DNA of 64,000 nucleotides from Streptomyces broussonetiae (GCF_009796285.1 NZ_CP047020.1:8432001-8496000); one strand, 5' to 3'; positions 43,856-53,151 are shown, counted from the stretch's first letter. Program-made: numbers and translations. Notes: generated by a model not told the origin, from the sequence alone.

Positions 43856-44607
43856 GCGACTTCGCGGGTCTGAAGGCCCTGGTCACCGGCGGGGCCTCCG
43901 GCATCGGCCGGGCCACCGCCGAACTCCTCGCCGCCCGGGGCGCCCAGGTCGCCGTCCTCGACCGGGACATCACCGGCGTCGACAAGCCGCTCCTCGCCCA
44001 CCGCGCCGACGTCACGGACGACGCCTTGGTCCGTACGGCCGTCGCGCGCGCCGCCGAGGACCTCGGGGGCCTGGACGTCCTCGTCAACAACGCCGGGATC
44101 GGCGCCCGGGGCACCGTGGAGGACAACGACGACGCCGAATGGCAACGCGTCTTCGACGTCAACGTCCTCGGCATGGTCCGCGCCGCCCGCGCCGCCCTTC
44201 CGCACCTGCGCCGCTCCGCGCACGCGGCGATCGTCAACACCTGCTCGATCGCGGCCACCGCCGGGCTGCCGCAGCGCGCCCTGTACAGCGCCACCAAGGG
44301 CGCCGTGTACTCCCTGACCCTCGCCATGGCCGCCGACCACGTCCGCGAGGGCATCCGCGTCAACTGTGTCAACCCCGGCACGGCGGACACCCCGTGGATC
44401 GGCCGGCTGCTGGACGCGGCCCCCGACCCCGCCGCCGAACGCGCCGCCCTCGAGGCCCGCCAGCCCACCGGCCGCCTGGTGTCGGCCGCCGAAGTCGCAG
44501 GCGCCATCGCCTACTTGGCCAGCCCCCTGTCCGGCGCCACCACCGGCACCGCGCTCGCCGTCGACGGCGGCATGCAGGGCCTCAGGCTGCGCCCGGCGGG
44601 CCGGTGA
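43852..44607 (+). CDS. SDR, probable 2-keto-3-deoxy-L-fuconate dehydrogenase
   Basis: A 251-residue classical SDR: TGGASGIGRATAELLAARGAQVAVLDRD, VLVNNAGIGARG, NTCSIAATAGLP and active-site YSATK, VNPGTADTPWIGRLL. The last motif and the position after the fuconate dehydratase gene match dehydrogenases that oxidise 2-keto-3-deoxy-L-fuconate at C4. Start and stop overlap the neighbours by four bases each, showing a tightly coupled operon. Confidence 0.85.
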   Translation: MSDFAGLKALVTGGASGIGRATAELLAARGAQVAVLDRDITGVDKPLLAHRADVTDDALVRTAVARAAEDLGGLDVLVNNAGIGARGTVEDNDDAEWQRVFDVNVLGMVRAARAALPHLRRSAHAAIVNTCSIAATAGLPQRALYSATKGAVYSLTLAMAADHVREGIRVNCVNPGTADTPWIGRLLDAAPDPAAERAALEARQPTGRLVSAAEVAGAIAYLASPLSGATTGTALAVDGGMQGLRLRPAGR

Positions 44608-45566
44608 GCCGGCTCGGCCGCAGCGGTGTCGACGTCACCCCGCTCGGTTTCGGGGCCGCCCCGATCGGCAACCTCTTCACCTCACTGGACGACGAGCAGG
44701 CGCACGAGGCGGTACGGGCCGCCTGGCAGCGCGGCCTGCGTTACTTCGACACCGCCCCGCACTACGGACTCGGCCTGTCCGAACGCCGGCTCGGCGCGGC
44801 CCTGCGGGCGTACGACCGTACCCGCTACACCGTCTCCACCAAGGTCGGCCGCCGCCTCGAGCCCGCCGGCAGCACCGGCGACGACCTGGCCAACGGCTTC
44901 GCCGTACCCGCCGCGCACCGGCGCGTGTGGGACTTCAGCGCCGACGGCGTCCGCCGCTCTTTGGAGGCCAGCCTCGACCGCCTCGGCCTGGACCGCGTCG
45001 ACGTCGTGTATCTGCACGACCCCGACGACCACGCCGAACAGGCCTTCCGTGAGGGCTATCCGGCCCTGGAGAAGCTGCGCGGCGAGGGTGTGGTGCGCGC
45101 GATCGGCGCGGGCATGAACCAGACGGAGATGCTCACCCGGTTCGTGCGCGACACCGACGTGGACGTGGTCCTGTGTGCGGGCCGCTACACGCTGCTCGAC
45201 CAGAGCGCCGCCGCCGACCTGCTGCCGGCCGCCGCCGAGCGTGGGGTGTCGGTCGTCCTCGGCGGCGTCTTCAACTCGGGGCTGCTGGCCGACCCGAGGC
45301 CGGATGCGACGTACGACTACGGGCGGGCGCCCGCAGAGTTGCTGGAGCGTGCCGTGCTGATGCAGGCGGTCGCCGAGCGGCACGGGACCACCCTGCGGGC
45401 CGCGGCGCTGGCCTTCTGCGCCGCCCACCCGGCCGTCGCCTGCGTGCTGACCGGACCCCGGTCGGCGGCCGAAGTCCACGACTGTGCCGAGCAGTTCGCG
45501 GCCCACGTGCCGGACGGTTTCTGGCGGGAGCTGCGGGAGACCGGCCTGCTGAGCCCTGAGCCCTGA
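44604..45566 (+). CDS. aldo/keto reductase, probable L-fucose (D-threo-aldose) 1-dehydrogenase
   Basis: The 320-residue AKR has the barrel pattern LGFGAAPIGNLFTSLDDEQAHEAVRAAWQRGLRYFDTAPHYGLGLSERRLGAAL, in which Asp and Tyr of the catalytic tetrad appear, then STKVGRRL and VDVVYLHDPDDH. D-threo-aldose dehydrogenases of this family convert L-fucose to L-fucono-lactone with NAD(P). Its place between the keto-deoxy-fuconate dehydrogenase and the lactonase genes fits the first step of oxidative fucose breakdown. GTG start overlapping the upstream stop. Confidence 0.83.
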   Translation: MSRLGRSGVDVTPLGFGAAPIGNLFTSLDDEQAHEAVRAAWQRGLRYFDTAPHYGLGLSERRLGAALRAYDRTRYTVSTKVGRRLEPAGSTGDDLANGFAVPAAHRRVWDFSADGVRRSLEASLDRLGLDRVDVVYLHDPDDHAEQAFREGYPALEKLRGEGVVRAIGAGMNQTEMLTRFVRDTDVDVVLCAGRYTLLDQSAAADLLPAAAERGVSVVLGGVFNSGLLADPRPDATYDYGRAPAELLERAVLMQAVAERHGTTLRAAALAFCAAHPAVACVLTGPRSAAEVHDCAEQFAAHVPDGFWRELRETGLLSPEP

Positions 45567-45607
45567 GCCCTGAGCCCCGAGGCCCGGGCCGCGCGGAAGG
45601 ACCCGTC

Positions 45608-45694
45608 ATGACAGTTGCCCTGCACACCAAGGTCCGGGCCGACCGGATCGCCGACCACGAGGCCGCCCACCGCGGAGTCCGGGAGTCGCCGTGA
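45608..45694 (+). pseudogene. truncated sugar mutarotase (RhaM/FucU-like), N-terminal 28 codons only
   Basis: The frame reads TVALHTKVRADRIADHEAAH, the start of the L-rhamnose/L-fucose mutarotase family (about 105 residues in full), and then ends after eight more codons. The rest of the gene, including the conserved His and Trp residues, is missing. The stop overlaps the lactonase start in a GTGA, so the deletion has fused the beginning of one gene to the translation start region of the next. Confidence 0.65.
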
Positions 45695-46515
45695 CCGTCG
45701 ACGCCCACCACCACGTCTGGGACCTCTCGGTGCGGGACCAGGACTGGATCCCCGAACACAGCCCGCTCAGACGGGACTTCGCCTTCACCGACCTCGAGCC
45801 CGAGGCGCGAGCGGCCGGAGTCACCCGTACCGTCCTCGTCCAGACGGTCACCGTGCCCGAGGAGACCCCCGAGTTCCTGGCGCTGGCCGCCGCCCACCCC
45901 CTGATCGCCGGTGTCGTCGGCTGGGCCGACCTGACCCGCCCGGACATCGCCGAAGAGCTGGCCCGGCTGCGCCGGCTGCCCGGCGGCGCCCACCTGAAGG
46001 GCATCCGGCACCAGGTGCAGAGCGAGCCCGACCCGCAGTGGCTGCTGCGCCCGGACGTCCGCCGTGGCCTGACCGCGCTCGCGGACGCCGGGCTCGTGTA
46101 CGACCTCGTCGTGCTGCCCCACCAGCTCCCGGCCTGTGTCCAGGCGGCGCGGTCGGTCCCCCGGCTCACCTTCGTCCTCGACCACCTGGGCAAGCCGCCC
46201 ATCGCGTCGGGCGTCCTCGAACCCTGGGCCACCTACCTGCGCGCCCTCGCCGCTGTGCCCAACACCTGCTGCAAGCTCTCCGGCATGGTCACGGAGGCCG
46301 ACCCCGCCTCCTGGACCGTCGACGACCTGCGCCCCTACACCGAGACCGCCCTGGAGGCCTTCGGCCCTGACCGCCTGATGTTCGGCTCGGACTGGCCGGT
46401 GTGCACGGCGGCCGGGACGTACGGCGAAGTCCTCGACGCGACAACCCGGTTGATCGGGCCGGCCGACCGCGTCCGCGTTCTCGAGACCACCGCCTGCCGC
46501 GTCTACGACCTCTGA
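45691..46515 (+). CDS. amidohydrolase, probable L-fuconolactonase
   Basis: The 274-residue protein is an amidohydrolase_2 TIM barrel: VDAHHHVWDLSVRDQDWIPEHSPLRRDF, LVQTVTVPEET, LKGIRHQVQSEPD, FVLDHLGKPPI, CKLSGMV and MFGSDWPVC. This set is typical of fucono- and rhamnonolactonases, which open the lactone made by the sugar dehydrogenase. The natural ribosome binding site is replaced by coupling to the truncated mutarotase frame. It is the last gene of the fucose operon and overlaps the convergent gene by 13 bases. The final hydrolase of the pathway is not in the window. Confidence 0.85.
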   Translation: MTVDAHHHVWDLSVRDQDWIPEHSPLRRDFAFTDLEPEARAAGVTRTVLVQTVTVPEETPEFLALAAAHPLIAGVVGWADLTRPDIAEELARLRRLPGGAHLKGIRHQVQSEPDPQWLLRPDVRRGLTALADAGLVYDLVVLPHQLPACVQAARSVPRLTFVLDHLGKPPIASGVLEPWATYLRALAAVPNTCCKLSGMVTEADPASWTVDDLRPYTETALEAFGPDRLMFGSDWPVCTAAGTYGEVLDATTRLIGPADRVRVLETTACRVYDL

Positions 46516-47924
46516 GCCACCCCGGCCAGCCGCGTGGGCGGCAGGTACTCGCGCACATAGGTCCGCTCCCAGCAGGCGCCCGTCTCCCGCAGCTCCCGCC
46601 AGGTCGTGTAGCGGTAGCGGAACAGACGCGCCCGGACGAAACGGGGCGGGGTGTCCGGCGGGAAGGGGGAACGGCGCAGCAGGCGCAAGGTGTCGCGGTC
46701 GTTGTCCAGCAGCCGCTCGACCAGCGCGCCGAACCACTCGACGGCATAGCCCGGGGACAGTGCCGCGAACCACATCAGCCAGTCCAGACGCAGGTGGTAC
46801 GGCGCGAACTGGCGCGGCCAGTGCCGGGTGTCCCCGGGCTTGCCCCGGAACTCGTACTCCCGCCAGTCCGAGTCCTCGCGCGGTACGTCGTCCAGCGTGC
46901 CCTCGACCACCACCTCGTAGCGGACCCGGCTGACGCTGCCGAACGCGCCGTAGGTGTTCACCAGGTGCAGCGGGTCGAAGGAGCGGTTCATGACCTGGCG
47001 GCGGGAGATCATGTTCGTCACCGGGTGGTAGCTCAGGCAGACCAGCAGCGCGCCGACTGCGAGCACCAGGACCTCGTACCACAGCTGCGCCGGCGGCACG
47101 GACGGCGCCGAGCCGGGGAAGCGCAGTGCCGACAGGGCCAGCACGATGGTGATCCAGTTCAGCCAGGAGAAGTTGCCGGACAGCACCAGCCACAGCTGGG
47201 TGACGATCATCAGCGCGGCGGCGGCCGAGGCGACCGGCTGCGGGGTGAACAGCAACACGGGCACGACCAGTTGGGTGACATGGTTGGCGGCCACCTCCAC
47301 CCGGTGCAGCGGCCTCGGCAGACGGTGGAAGAACCAGCTCAGCGGGCCCGGCATCGGCTGGGTCTCGTGGTGGTAGTACAGACAGGTCAGCTTGCGCCAG
47401 CACGCGTCGCCCCGCAGCTTGATCAGCCCGGCGCCGAACTCCACCCGGAACAGGATCCAGCGCAGCAGGAACAGCACCACGACCGGCGGCGCCACCTCGT
47501 CGTTCCCGAGGAACGCGGCCAGGAAGCCCGTCTCCAGCAACAGCGACTCCCAGCCGAACGCGTACCAGGTCTGCCCCACGTTGACGATCGACAGGTACAG
47601 CGCCCACGGCACCAGCCACAGCAGGATCCCGGCCCACAGCGGCAGCAGCGAGTCCGCCCCGGCGAGCAGCGCCGCCGACACCGCGCAGCCCGCCCAGGCG
47701 CAGCCTGCGAAGAAGCGGTCCGAGTAGTGCAGCTGGAACACGCTCGGGGCCCGCTTGAAGGGTGTCCACGACACGAAGCGGGGGATCGGCAGCATGCCTC
47801 GTTCGCCCAGCAGCGCACGGAACTGCCGGGCCGCCGTGAGGAACGCGACCAGGTACACGGCGGCCAGAGCCCGCTGGAAGACCAGTCGGCTCAGCCAGTA
47901 GTCGGGAGCGGTGAACCAGTTCAC
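46503..47924 (-). CDS. lipase maturation factor (LMF1) family membrane protein
   Basis: A 473-residue integral membrane protein with about eight hydrophobic segments in the first 330 residues. Family marks are WESLLLETGFLAAFLG, LLRWILFRVEFGAGLIKLRGDACWRKLTCLYYHHETQPMP, the long hydrophobic middle part and the C-terminal SVSRVRYEVVVEGTLDD and WREYEFRGKPGD. In animals LMF1 helps lipases to fold in the ER; the bacterial role is unknown. It is divergent from the Pro-rich lipoprotein gene. No lipase is close by. Confidence 0.8.
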   Translation of the reverse strand: MNWFTAPDYWLSRLVFQRALAAVYLVAFLTAARQFRALLGERGMLPIPRFVSWTPFKRAPSVFQLHYSDRFFAGCAWAGCAVSAALLAGADSLLPLWAGILLWLVPWALYLSIVNVGQTWYAFGWESLLLETGFLAAFLGNDEVAPPVVVLFLLRWILFRVEFGAGLIKLRGDACWRKLTCLYYHHETQPMPGPLSWFFHRLPRPLHRVEVAANHVTQLVVPVLLFTPQPVASAAAALMIVTQLWLVLSGNFSWLNWITIVLALSALRFPGSAPSVPPAQLWYEVLVLAVGALLVCLSYHPVTNMISRRQVMNRSFDPLHLVNTYGAFGSVSRVRYEVVVEGTLDDVPREDSDWREYEFRGKPGDTRHWPRQFAPYHLRLDWLMWFAALSPGYAVEWFGALVERLLDNDRDTLRLLRRSPFPPDTPPRFVRARLFRYRYTTWRELRETGACWERTYVREYLPPTRLAGVAQRS

Positions 47925-48060
47925 GGCTGCGCGCCCTTCGTCACGGCCACACCGCCGAGGGGGGGCCGGTCTCCATCATGACCGTCCCCCGAGTTGCCAG
48001 CCAAACGGGTGCAATGCAGACAATAGAGGCCAAGTAACCCACAGTGATGCGGAGTGTACG

Positions 48061-49203
48061 GTGCGGATACCCACCGGATCCATCGTCACGGCCTGCGCGC
48101 TCTCGGCCGCGCTCCTCCTGGCCGGCTGCGCCAGCCCCGGCGTGAAGGAGGCCCGGATGGGCGTGGAGATCTACCTCCAGCCCGCCGCCTCCCAGGGGCC
48201 CGAGCCCTTCACCGGCTCCACCGTCACCGAGCCCGCCGCGCTCCCGCCCACGAGCAGCTCCGATCCCGGCGTGCCCCCTGACCCGACGCTGCCCGCCACC
48301 CTGGCCGTCGTCCCCCGGCACGAGATGCGCGCCCTGCCCGGCGGGACGCCCGGCCTCTACAGCGGTACCGCGCACGTGGCCGGCTGTGACGTCGAGCGGC
48401 AGATCGAGTACCTGACGGCAAACCCGGCCCGCGCCGACGCCTTCGCCGGTGCCGCCGGCATCTCCGCGACCGGCGTGCCCGGGTTTCTGCGCGGCATGAC
48501 CCCGGTCGTGCTGCGCACCGACACCCGCGTCACCAACCACGCCTACCACCACGGGCAGGCGACCGGCTACCAGGCGGTGCTCCAGGCCGGCACGGCCGTT
48601 CTCGTGGACAACCGTGGCATGCCCCGGGTCCGCTGCGCCTGCGGCAACCCGCTGGGGGCGCCCGTCGCCGTCCGCGGCGGCCTCGGCGCCCGCGGCAGCG
48701 CGTGGTCCGGATACCGGCCGAGCCAGGTGGTCGTGGTGACCCCGGCACCCCGCGTCGTCGCCAGCATCACGATCGTCGACGTCGACAGGCACACCTGGAT
48801 CGAGCGCCGGATCGGCCACGACGTCCGCCACGACCAGGTCGTCGCCGCGCCCGCCTGGGCCGCCGCCCCGCCCCAGGGTGCCCCGGACCCGACGGACACC
48901 GCGCCCGTGGACACCGCACCGCCGGCCCCGGGGCTGCCCAGTGCGCCCACCGGCGCCGCCACACCCGCCGCCCAGGCCGCGCCGGGCCGCAGTTCCGTGC
49001 CCGCGGTCCGGACCACCCCGGCGCCCGGACCGGCCCTGCCACAGACCTCGCCGTCCCTCGTCCGCACCCTGGACGCGACGGCCGGGAGCGGCCCGCCCGC
49101 CAGCCCCGGCCCGCGCCACGGCACGGGCCCGCCCGGCCCGGCGGACGACAGCCCGAACGACAGCCCGCCCGACGAGCCCGCCACGCACGTCCCCGGCGGC
49201 TGA
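48061..49203 (+). CDS. Ala/Pro-rich secreted lipoprotein (DUF6777-like)
   Basis: The 380-residue protein has a short basic start, a hydrophobic segment and lipobox LAGC at about residue 22. The middle part (GLYSGTAHVAGCDVERQIEYLTANPARADAFAGAAGI; GFLRGMTPVVLRTDTRVTNHAYHHGQATGYQAVLQAGTAVLVDNRGMPRVRCACGNPL) resembles a conserved actinobacterial domain of unknown function with three Cys. The last third is a Pro/Ala/Thr-rich tail without folded structure. GGAG precedes the GTG start. Function unknown; outside-membrane location is inferred. Confidence 0.7.
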   Translation: MRIPTGSIVTACALSAALLLAGCASPGVKEARMGVEIYLQPAASQGPEPFTGSTVTEPAALPPTSSSDPGVPPDPTLPATLAVVPRHEMRALPGGTPGLYSGTAHVAGCDVERQIEYLTANPARADAFAGAAGISATGVPGFLRGMTPVVLRTDTRVTNHAYHHGQATGYQAVLQAGTAVLVDNRGMPRVRCACGNPLGAPVAVRGGLGARGSAWSGYRPSQVVVVTPAPRVVASITIVDVDRHTWIERRIGHDVRHDQVVAAPAWAAAPPQGAPDPTDTAPVDTAPPAPGLPSAPTGAATPAAQAAPGRSSVPAVRTTPAPGPALPQTSPSLVRTLDATAGSGPPASPGPRHGTGPPGPADDSPNDSPPDEPATHVPGG

Positions 49204-49316
49204 TCACGACCGAAGCGCTCACCCCGGCCGGGCTGCGGCGCGTCCCGCGCGGCCAGGTCCGCGGACAGCTCCCCGATCCGGTCGAACAATCCGACAAACC
49301 CTGGCATGGTGGCCCC

Positions 49317-51077
49317 ATGGCTGATCGGGGAGCGAGTGCCCTGTCACTCCCGGATGACTGGCCCGCCCATCCGGACCCGATCCTGGCGCTCAACCGCATG
49401 GGCACCTTCGACTGGGACCTGGACAAGGGCCTGATCCACCTGGACGCCCAGGCCCACGAGGTGTTCGACCTGCCGCCCGAGGAGTTCGACGGGCGCCTGA
49501 AGACCCTCGCCACACGGGTGCCGCCGCCGGAGGGCGCCCGGCTGGACGCGGCGGTCTCGCGGGCCATCAAGGACGGCCGTGAGAACTACGGCGCCTACTT
49601 CCGTGTCCGCCGCCGCGACGGCACCCTGCGCTGGACCCACAGCCAGGGCTACATCCGCCGCGACAGCACCGGCCGCCCGCGCCGGGTCGTCGGCATCGTC
49701 CGCGACGCCACCGAGGAACTGGCCGACGCCACTGCCCGCAGCCTGCGCGCCGCCCAGGACGAGGCGTTCCGCCGGCAGACCAACATCGTCCAGGTCGTCT
49801 CCGCCGCCCTCGCCCATGCCCGCACGGTCCGGGACGTCATCGACGTCCTCAAGGACACCCACGGCGTCCGCCGCCTCGGTGCGGCGAGCCTGGTCATGGG
49901 TCTGGTGGAGGCGGGCCGGATCCGTCTCGTCGCCGAGGCCCCCGTCGGCAGCTTCGTGCCCGCCAGTCAGGTGAACCGCATCGACGAGCCGTACCCGATG
50001 AGCGAGGTCGTCCGCACGCTGCTGCCGCGCTTCATCGAGTCCCCCGAGGAGTTCGCCGAGGGCTATCCGATCCTCTGGCCGCACCTCACCGACCTGCACA
50101 TCACCTCCGCCGCCTATCTCCCGCTGATCGCCCAGGCCCGCCCGATCGGAGCGATGGGCCTGCTCTACGACGACCGGCGCGGCTTCTCCACCGAGGAGCG
50201 CGCCGTGCTGGTCGCGCTCGGCAGCAGCATCGCGCAGAGCCTGCAGCGAGCCATGCTCTACGAGCAGGAGAAGGACCTCGCCCAGAGCCTGCAGCAGGCC
50301 ATGCTGCCGCGCACCATCCCCAGCGTGCGCGGCGCCGACGTCGCCGTGCGCTACCGCGCCGCCACCGCCGGGGGCGCCCTGGGCCGGGACATCGGCGGCG
50401 ACTGGTACGACCTGATCCCGCTGCCCGGCGGCCGGGTCGGCGCGGTCATCGGCGACGTCCAGGGCCATGACACACACGCGGCGGCCGTCATGGGCCAGTT
50501 GCGGATCGTGCTGCGTGCCTACGCCGCCGAGGGGCACACCCCGGCCACCGTGATGGCCCGCGCCTCCGTCTTCCTCCACGAACTCGACACCGACCGCTTC
50601 GCCACCTGCCTGTACGCCGAGGCCGACCTGTCCACCGGAGTCGTACACGCCGTCCGCGCCGGGCACATCGACCCGCTGATCCGGCACCGCGACGGCACCT
50701 GCCGCCGGGTCCCGGTCGAGGGCGGGCTGCCGCTCGGTCTGTCCGCCGAGTTCGGCCGGCTGGAATACCCGGTCACCACCCTCGAACTCGAGCCCGGCCA
50801 CACGCTGCTGCTGTGCACCGACGGGCTCGTCGAACGGCCCGGGGCCGACCTCGACGACGGCATGCGTGGCCTGGTGGCGCTCGTCGGCGCGGGCCCGGAC
50901 GACGTGCGGGACCTCGCCGACCGGCTGATCCAGCTGGCGGAGGAGCGGGGCGCCGACGACGACGTGGCGTTGCTCCTGCTGCGCCGGCGCGCCCAGAGGT
51001 CCCCAGGGCCGGCGGACGGCTCCAGCAGCAGGCGGCACCCGGCGACCCGGAGGGCCTGGTCCAGGCCCGGCACCTGA
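49317..51077 (+). CDS. PAS-GAF-SpoIIE serine phosphatase (frameshifted before its ATPase domain)
   Basis: The protein has a PAS domain at about residues 20-140 (MGTFDWDLDKGLIHLDAQAHEVFDLPPEEF; RRRDGTLRWTHSQGYIRRDSTGRPRRVVGIVRDAT), a GAF domain (150-320), and a PP2C/SpoIIE phosphatase domain (330-560; GGDWYDLIPLPGGRVGAVIGDVQGHD, LCTDGLVERPG, DDVALLLLRRR). It should dephosphorylate an anti-sigma-factor antagonist in response to a signal bound by PAS or GAF. After RRRAQ the frame turns into a Ser/Arg-rich tail ending at a stop, while the adjoining frame continues with the ATPase domain that is usually fused to such proteins. Confidence 0.85.
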   Translation: MADRGASALSLPDDWPAHPDPILALNRMGTFDWDLDKGLIHLDAQAHEVFDLPPEEFDGRLKTLATRVPPPEGARLDAAVSRAIKDGRENYGAYFRVRRRDGTLRWTHSQGYIRRDSTGRPRRVVGIVRDATEELADATARSLRAAQDEAFRRQTNIVQVVSAALAHARTVRDVIDVLKDTHGVRRLGAASLVMGLVEAGRIRLVAEAPVGSFVPASQVNRIDEPYPMSEVVRTLLPRFIESPEEFAEGYPILWPHLTDLHITSAAYLPLIAQARPIGAMGLLYDDRRGFSTEERAVLVALGSSIAQSLQRAMLYEQEKDLAQSLQQAMLPRTIPSVRGADVAVRYRAATAGGALGRDIGGDWYDLIPLPGGRVGAVIGDVQGHDTHAAAVMGQLRIVLRAYAAEGHTPATVMARASVFLHELDTDRFATCLYAEADLSTGVVHAVRAGHIDPLIRHRDGTCRRVPVEGGLPLGLSAEFGRLEYPVTTLELEPGHTLLLCTDGLVERPGADLDDGMRGLVALVGAGPDDVRDLADRLIQLAEERGADDDVALLLLRRRAQRSPGPADGSSSRRHPATRRAWSRPGT

Positions 51078-51403
51078 TCCGCGACGCTGCCCGCGCCTGG
51101 GGCGCCGACGGGCGGGCCGACGAGATCGAACCGGTCGCCGACGAGCTGATCACCAACGCCCTGCTGCACACCGAGGGCTCCGCGGTCGTCACCCTGCGGG
51201 CGCTGGACGGCACCGACCGCAGGGTCCGTATCGAGGTCGAGGACTCCTCCAGCGCCCTGCCACGCCGCCGTGACGCGGCACAGGACGGCGTCCGCGGCCG
51301 GGGCCTGCTCCTGGTGGACGGGCTCGCCGACGTCCGGGGTGTGGAGGCACGCGGCTGCGGCAGGGCCATGTGGTGCGAGTTCCTGCTGCCCGGGCACGCC
51401 TGA
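50990..51403 (+). pseudogene. HATPase_c (anti-sigma kinase-like) domain separated from the phosphatase by a frameshift
   Basis: This frame reads LQQQAAPGDPEGLVQARHLIRDAARAWG, then VADELITNALLHTEGSAVVTL and DGVRGRGLLLVDGLADVRGVE, ending WCEFLLPGHA. These are the N box and G boxes of an RsbW-type ATPase domain. No start codon or ribosome binding site is present in it. The domain normally follows the SpoIIE domain in one protein, so a one-base change near 50985-51010 has split them, or a ribosomal frameshift joins them. Confidence 0.65.
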
Positions 51404-51434
51404 CGACAGGGACCCCGGATGGCACTCTGGACGT

Positions 51435-52298
51435 ATGCCGGAACTGCCCGAGGTGGAAGCGCTCAAGGACTTCCTCGCCGAGCACCTGGCGGGCCGCAGG
51501 GTCGCCCGGGTGCTGCCGGTCGCCGTCAGCGTCCTGAAGACGTACGACCCGCCGGTCACCGCCCTCGAGGGCGCTGAGGTGGCGGCCGTGCACCGGCACG
51601 GCAAGTTCCTGGACCTGGAGGCGGACAGTGGCCTGCATCTGGTGACCCATCTGGCCCGTGCGGGCTGGCTGCAGTGGAAGGACCGGCTCCCCGACGGCCC
51701 GCCCAAGCCGGGCAGGGGCCCGCTCGCGCTGCGCGTGGCGCTGGAGACCGGCGAGGGCTTCGACCTCACCGAGGCCGGCACCCAAAAGCGCCTCGCGGTC
51801 TACGTCGTCCGCGATCCGCAGGAGGTCGAGGGGATCGCCCGGCTCGGCCCGGACCCGCTCGGCGACGGCTTCGACGAGGAGCGGTTCGCCGCCCTGCTCA
51901 GGGACGAAAGGCGCCGGCTGAAGGGTGCCCTGCGCGACCAGTCCCTGATCGCGGGCGTCGGCAACGCCTACAGCGACGAGATCCTGCACGCCGCGAAGAC
52001 GTCCCCGTTCAAGCTCGCCTCCTCCCTCACCCCGCAGGAGACCCGTCAGCTCTACGAGGCGCTGCGCAGCACGCTCAGCGAGGCGGTCGAGCGCTCCCGG
52101 GGGATGGCCGCCGGGCGGCTGAAGGCGGAGAAGAAGAGCGGGCTGCGCGTCCACGGCCGTACCGGAGAGCCCTGCCCGGTGTGCGGCGACACCATCCGCG
52201 AGGTCTCCTTCAGCGACTCCTCGCTCCAGTACTGCCCCACGTGCCAGACGGGCGGCAGGCCGCTGGCGGACCGCAGGCTGTCACGGCTGCTGAAGTGA
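51435..52298 (+). CDS. Fpg/Nei-family DNA glycosylase
   Basis: The 287-residue protein starts PELPEVEALKDFLAEHL, in which Pro2 and Glu3 are the catalytic residues left after Met removal. The helix-two-turn-helix follows (LIAGVGNAYSDEILHAAKTSPF), and the C-terminal zinc finger is CPVCGDTIREVSFSDSSLQYCPTCQ. The family removes oxidised bases and cuts the strand by beta/delta elimination. The sequence is nearer to actinobacterial Nei-like enzymes than to MutM, but this cannot be fixed by eye, so no symbol is given. Confidence 0.88.
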   Translation: MPELPEVEALKDFLAEHLAGRRVARVLPVAVSVLKTYDPPVTALEGAEVAAVHRHGKFLDLEADSGLHLVTHLARAGWLQWKDRLPDGPPKPGRGPLALRVALETGEGFDLTEAGTQKRLAVYVVRDPQEVEGIARLGPDPLGDGFDEERFAALLRDERRRLKGALRDQSLIAGVGNAYSDEILHAAKTSPFKLASSLTPQETRQLYEALRSTLSEAVERSRGMAAGRLKAEKKSGLRVHGRTGEPCPVCGDTIREVSFSDSSLQYCPTCQTGGRPLADRRLSRLLK

Positions 52299-52324
52299 GC
52301 GCGCGGCGCCGCGCCCGAGGGGGC

Positions 52325-52978
52325 TCAGGGCGCCTCGACGGACACCAGGGACTGGCCGTCGGCGGTGCGTACGTCGTAGTGGGCGATCTGGTCCGGGTGC
52401 AGCGGGGAGGATCCGAGCGCGGTGAAGGTGCCGGTGTCGCGGCCGGACTGGGTCCAGGTGCCGGCGACCTGTTCGGAGCCGTCGCGGCCCACGACGACGA
52501 GCCGGCAGGTGTGCGGGCCGGTGCGGTCCTTGACCCGCAGCAGCAGCCTGCTGCCGGTGTCCTCGTCGTCCGCGGTGACCTCGGCCCACACCCCGGTCCT
52601 GGGATCGGTCGTCGCGGTGACGTGCGCGGCCGGTTCGTCATGGCCGGCGAAGGCCACCAGCCCCGGACCGGCCACGGCCAGCACCACGGAGGCGGCCAGG
52701 CCGTACAGGAAGCGGCGACGGCGTACCTGCTGCCGGCGCACGACCTCGCCGAGAAGCCGCTCCAGCAGCCGGGGCCCGAGCTGCGCCATGGGGTGCACAA
52801 AGCGCGGCGTGGCTCGGCGGTACAGCATCAACTGCCGTGCTGCGGGGCCGAATTCGGTCACCTGTGCCGCGCACTGGGAGCACTCCATGAGGTGGTCCTC
52901 GAAGCGGAACGCGTCCACCTCGTTCAGCACGCCGAGCGCGTAGGCGCCGACGTCACGATGCCTTTCCTGGGACCTCAT
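52325..52978 (-). CDS. zinc-finger anti-sigma factor (ZAS)
   Basis: The 217-residue membrane protein has an N-terminal zinc anti-sigma motif, FEDHLMECSQCAAQV (HxxxCxxC), a cytoplasmic part to residue 90, one membrane segment (LYGLAASVVLAVAGPGLVAFAG) and an outer domain of about 100 residues (RLLLRVKDRTGPHTCRLVVVGRDGSEQVAGTW). It would hold the ECF sigma factor encoded upstream on the same strand inactive. A hypothetical gene lies between the two. Confidence 0.85.
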   Translation of the reverse strand: MRSQERHRDVGAYALGVLNEVDAFRFEDHLMECSQCAAQVTEFGPAARQLMLYRRATPRFVHPMAQLGPRLLERLLGEVVRRQQVRRRRFLYGLAASVVLAVAGPGLVAFAGHDEPAAHVTATTDPRTGVWAEVTADDEDTGSRLLLRVKDRTGPHTCRLVVVGRDGSEQVAGTWTQSGRDTGTFTALGSSPLHPDQIAHYDVRTADGQSLVSVEAP

Positions 52979-53151
52979 GCCGAATCCTCGTGCCGATGGG
53001 TGTGGGTGGGGTTACTCCGTGCTCCCACCCGTACGCAGCCGACAGCCGAATCACTCAAGCCACCCACGGAAATCCCGGACGAGGGATTCGGAGCGGTCCG
53101 GCCCGCGGATTGGTCGGTTTTCGAAAAAGTCCGCGGCTCCGAACGCCCGGG

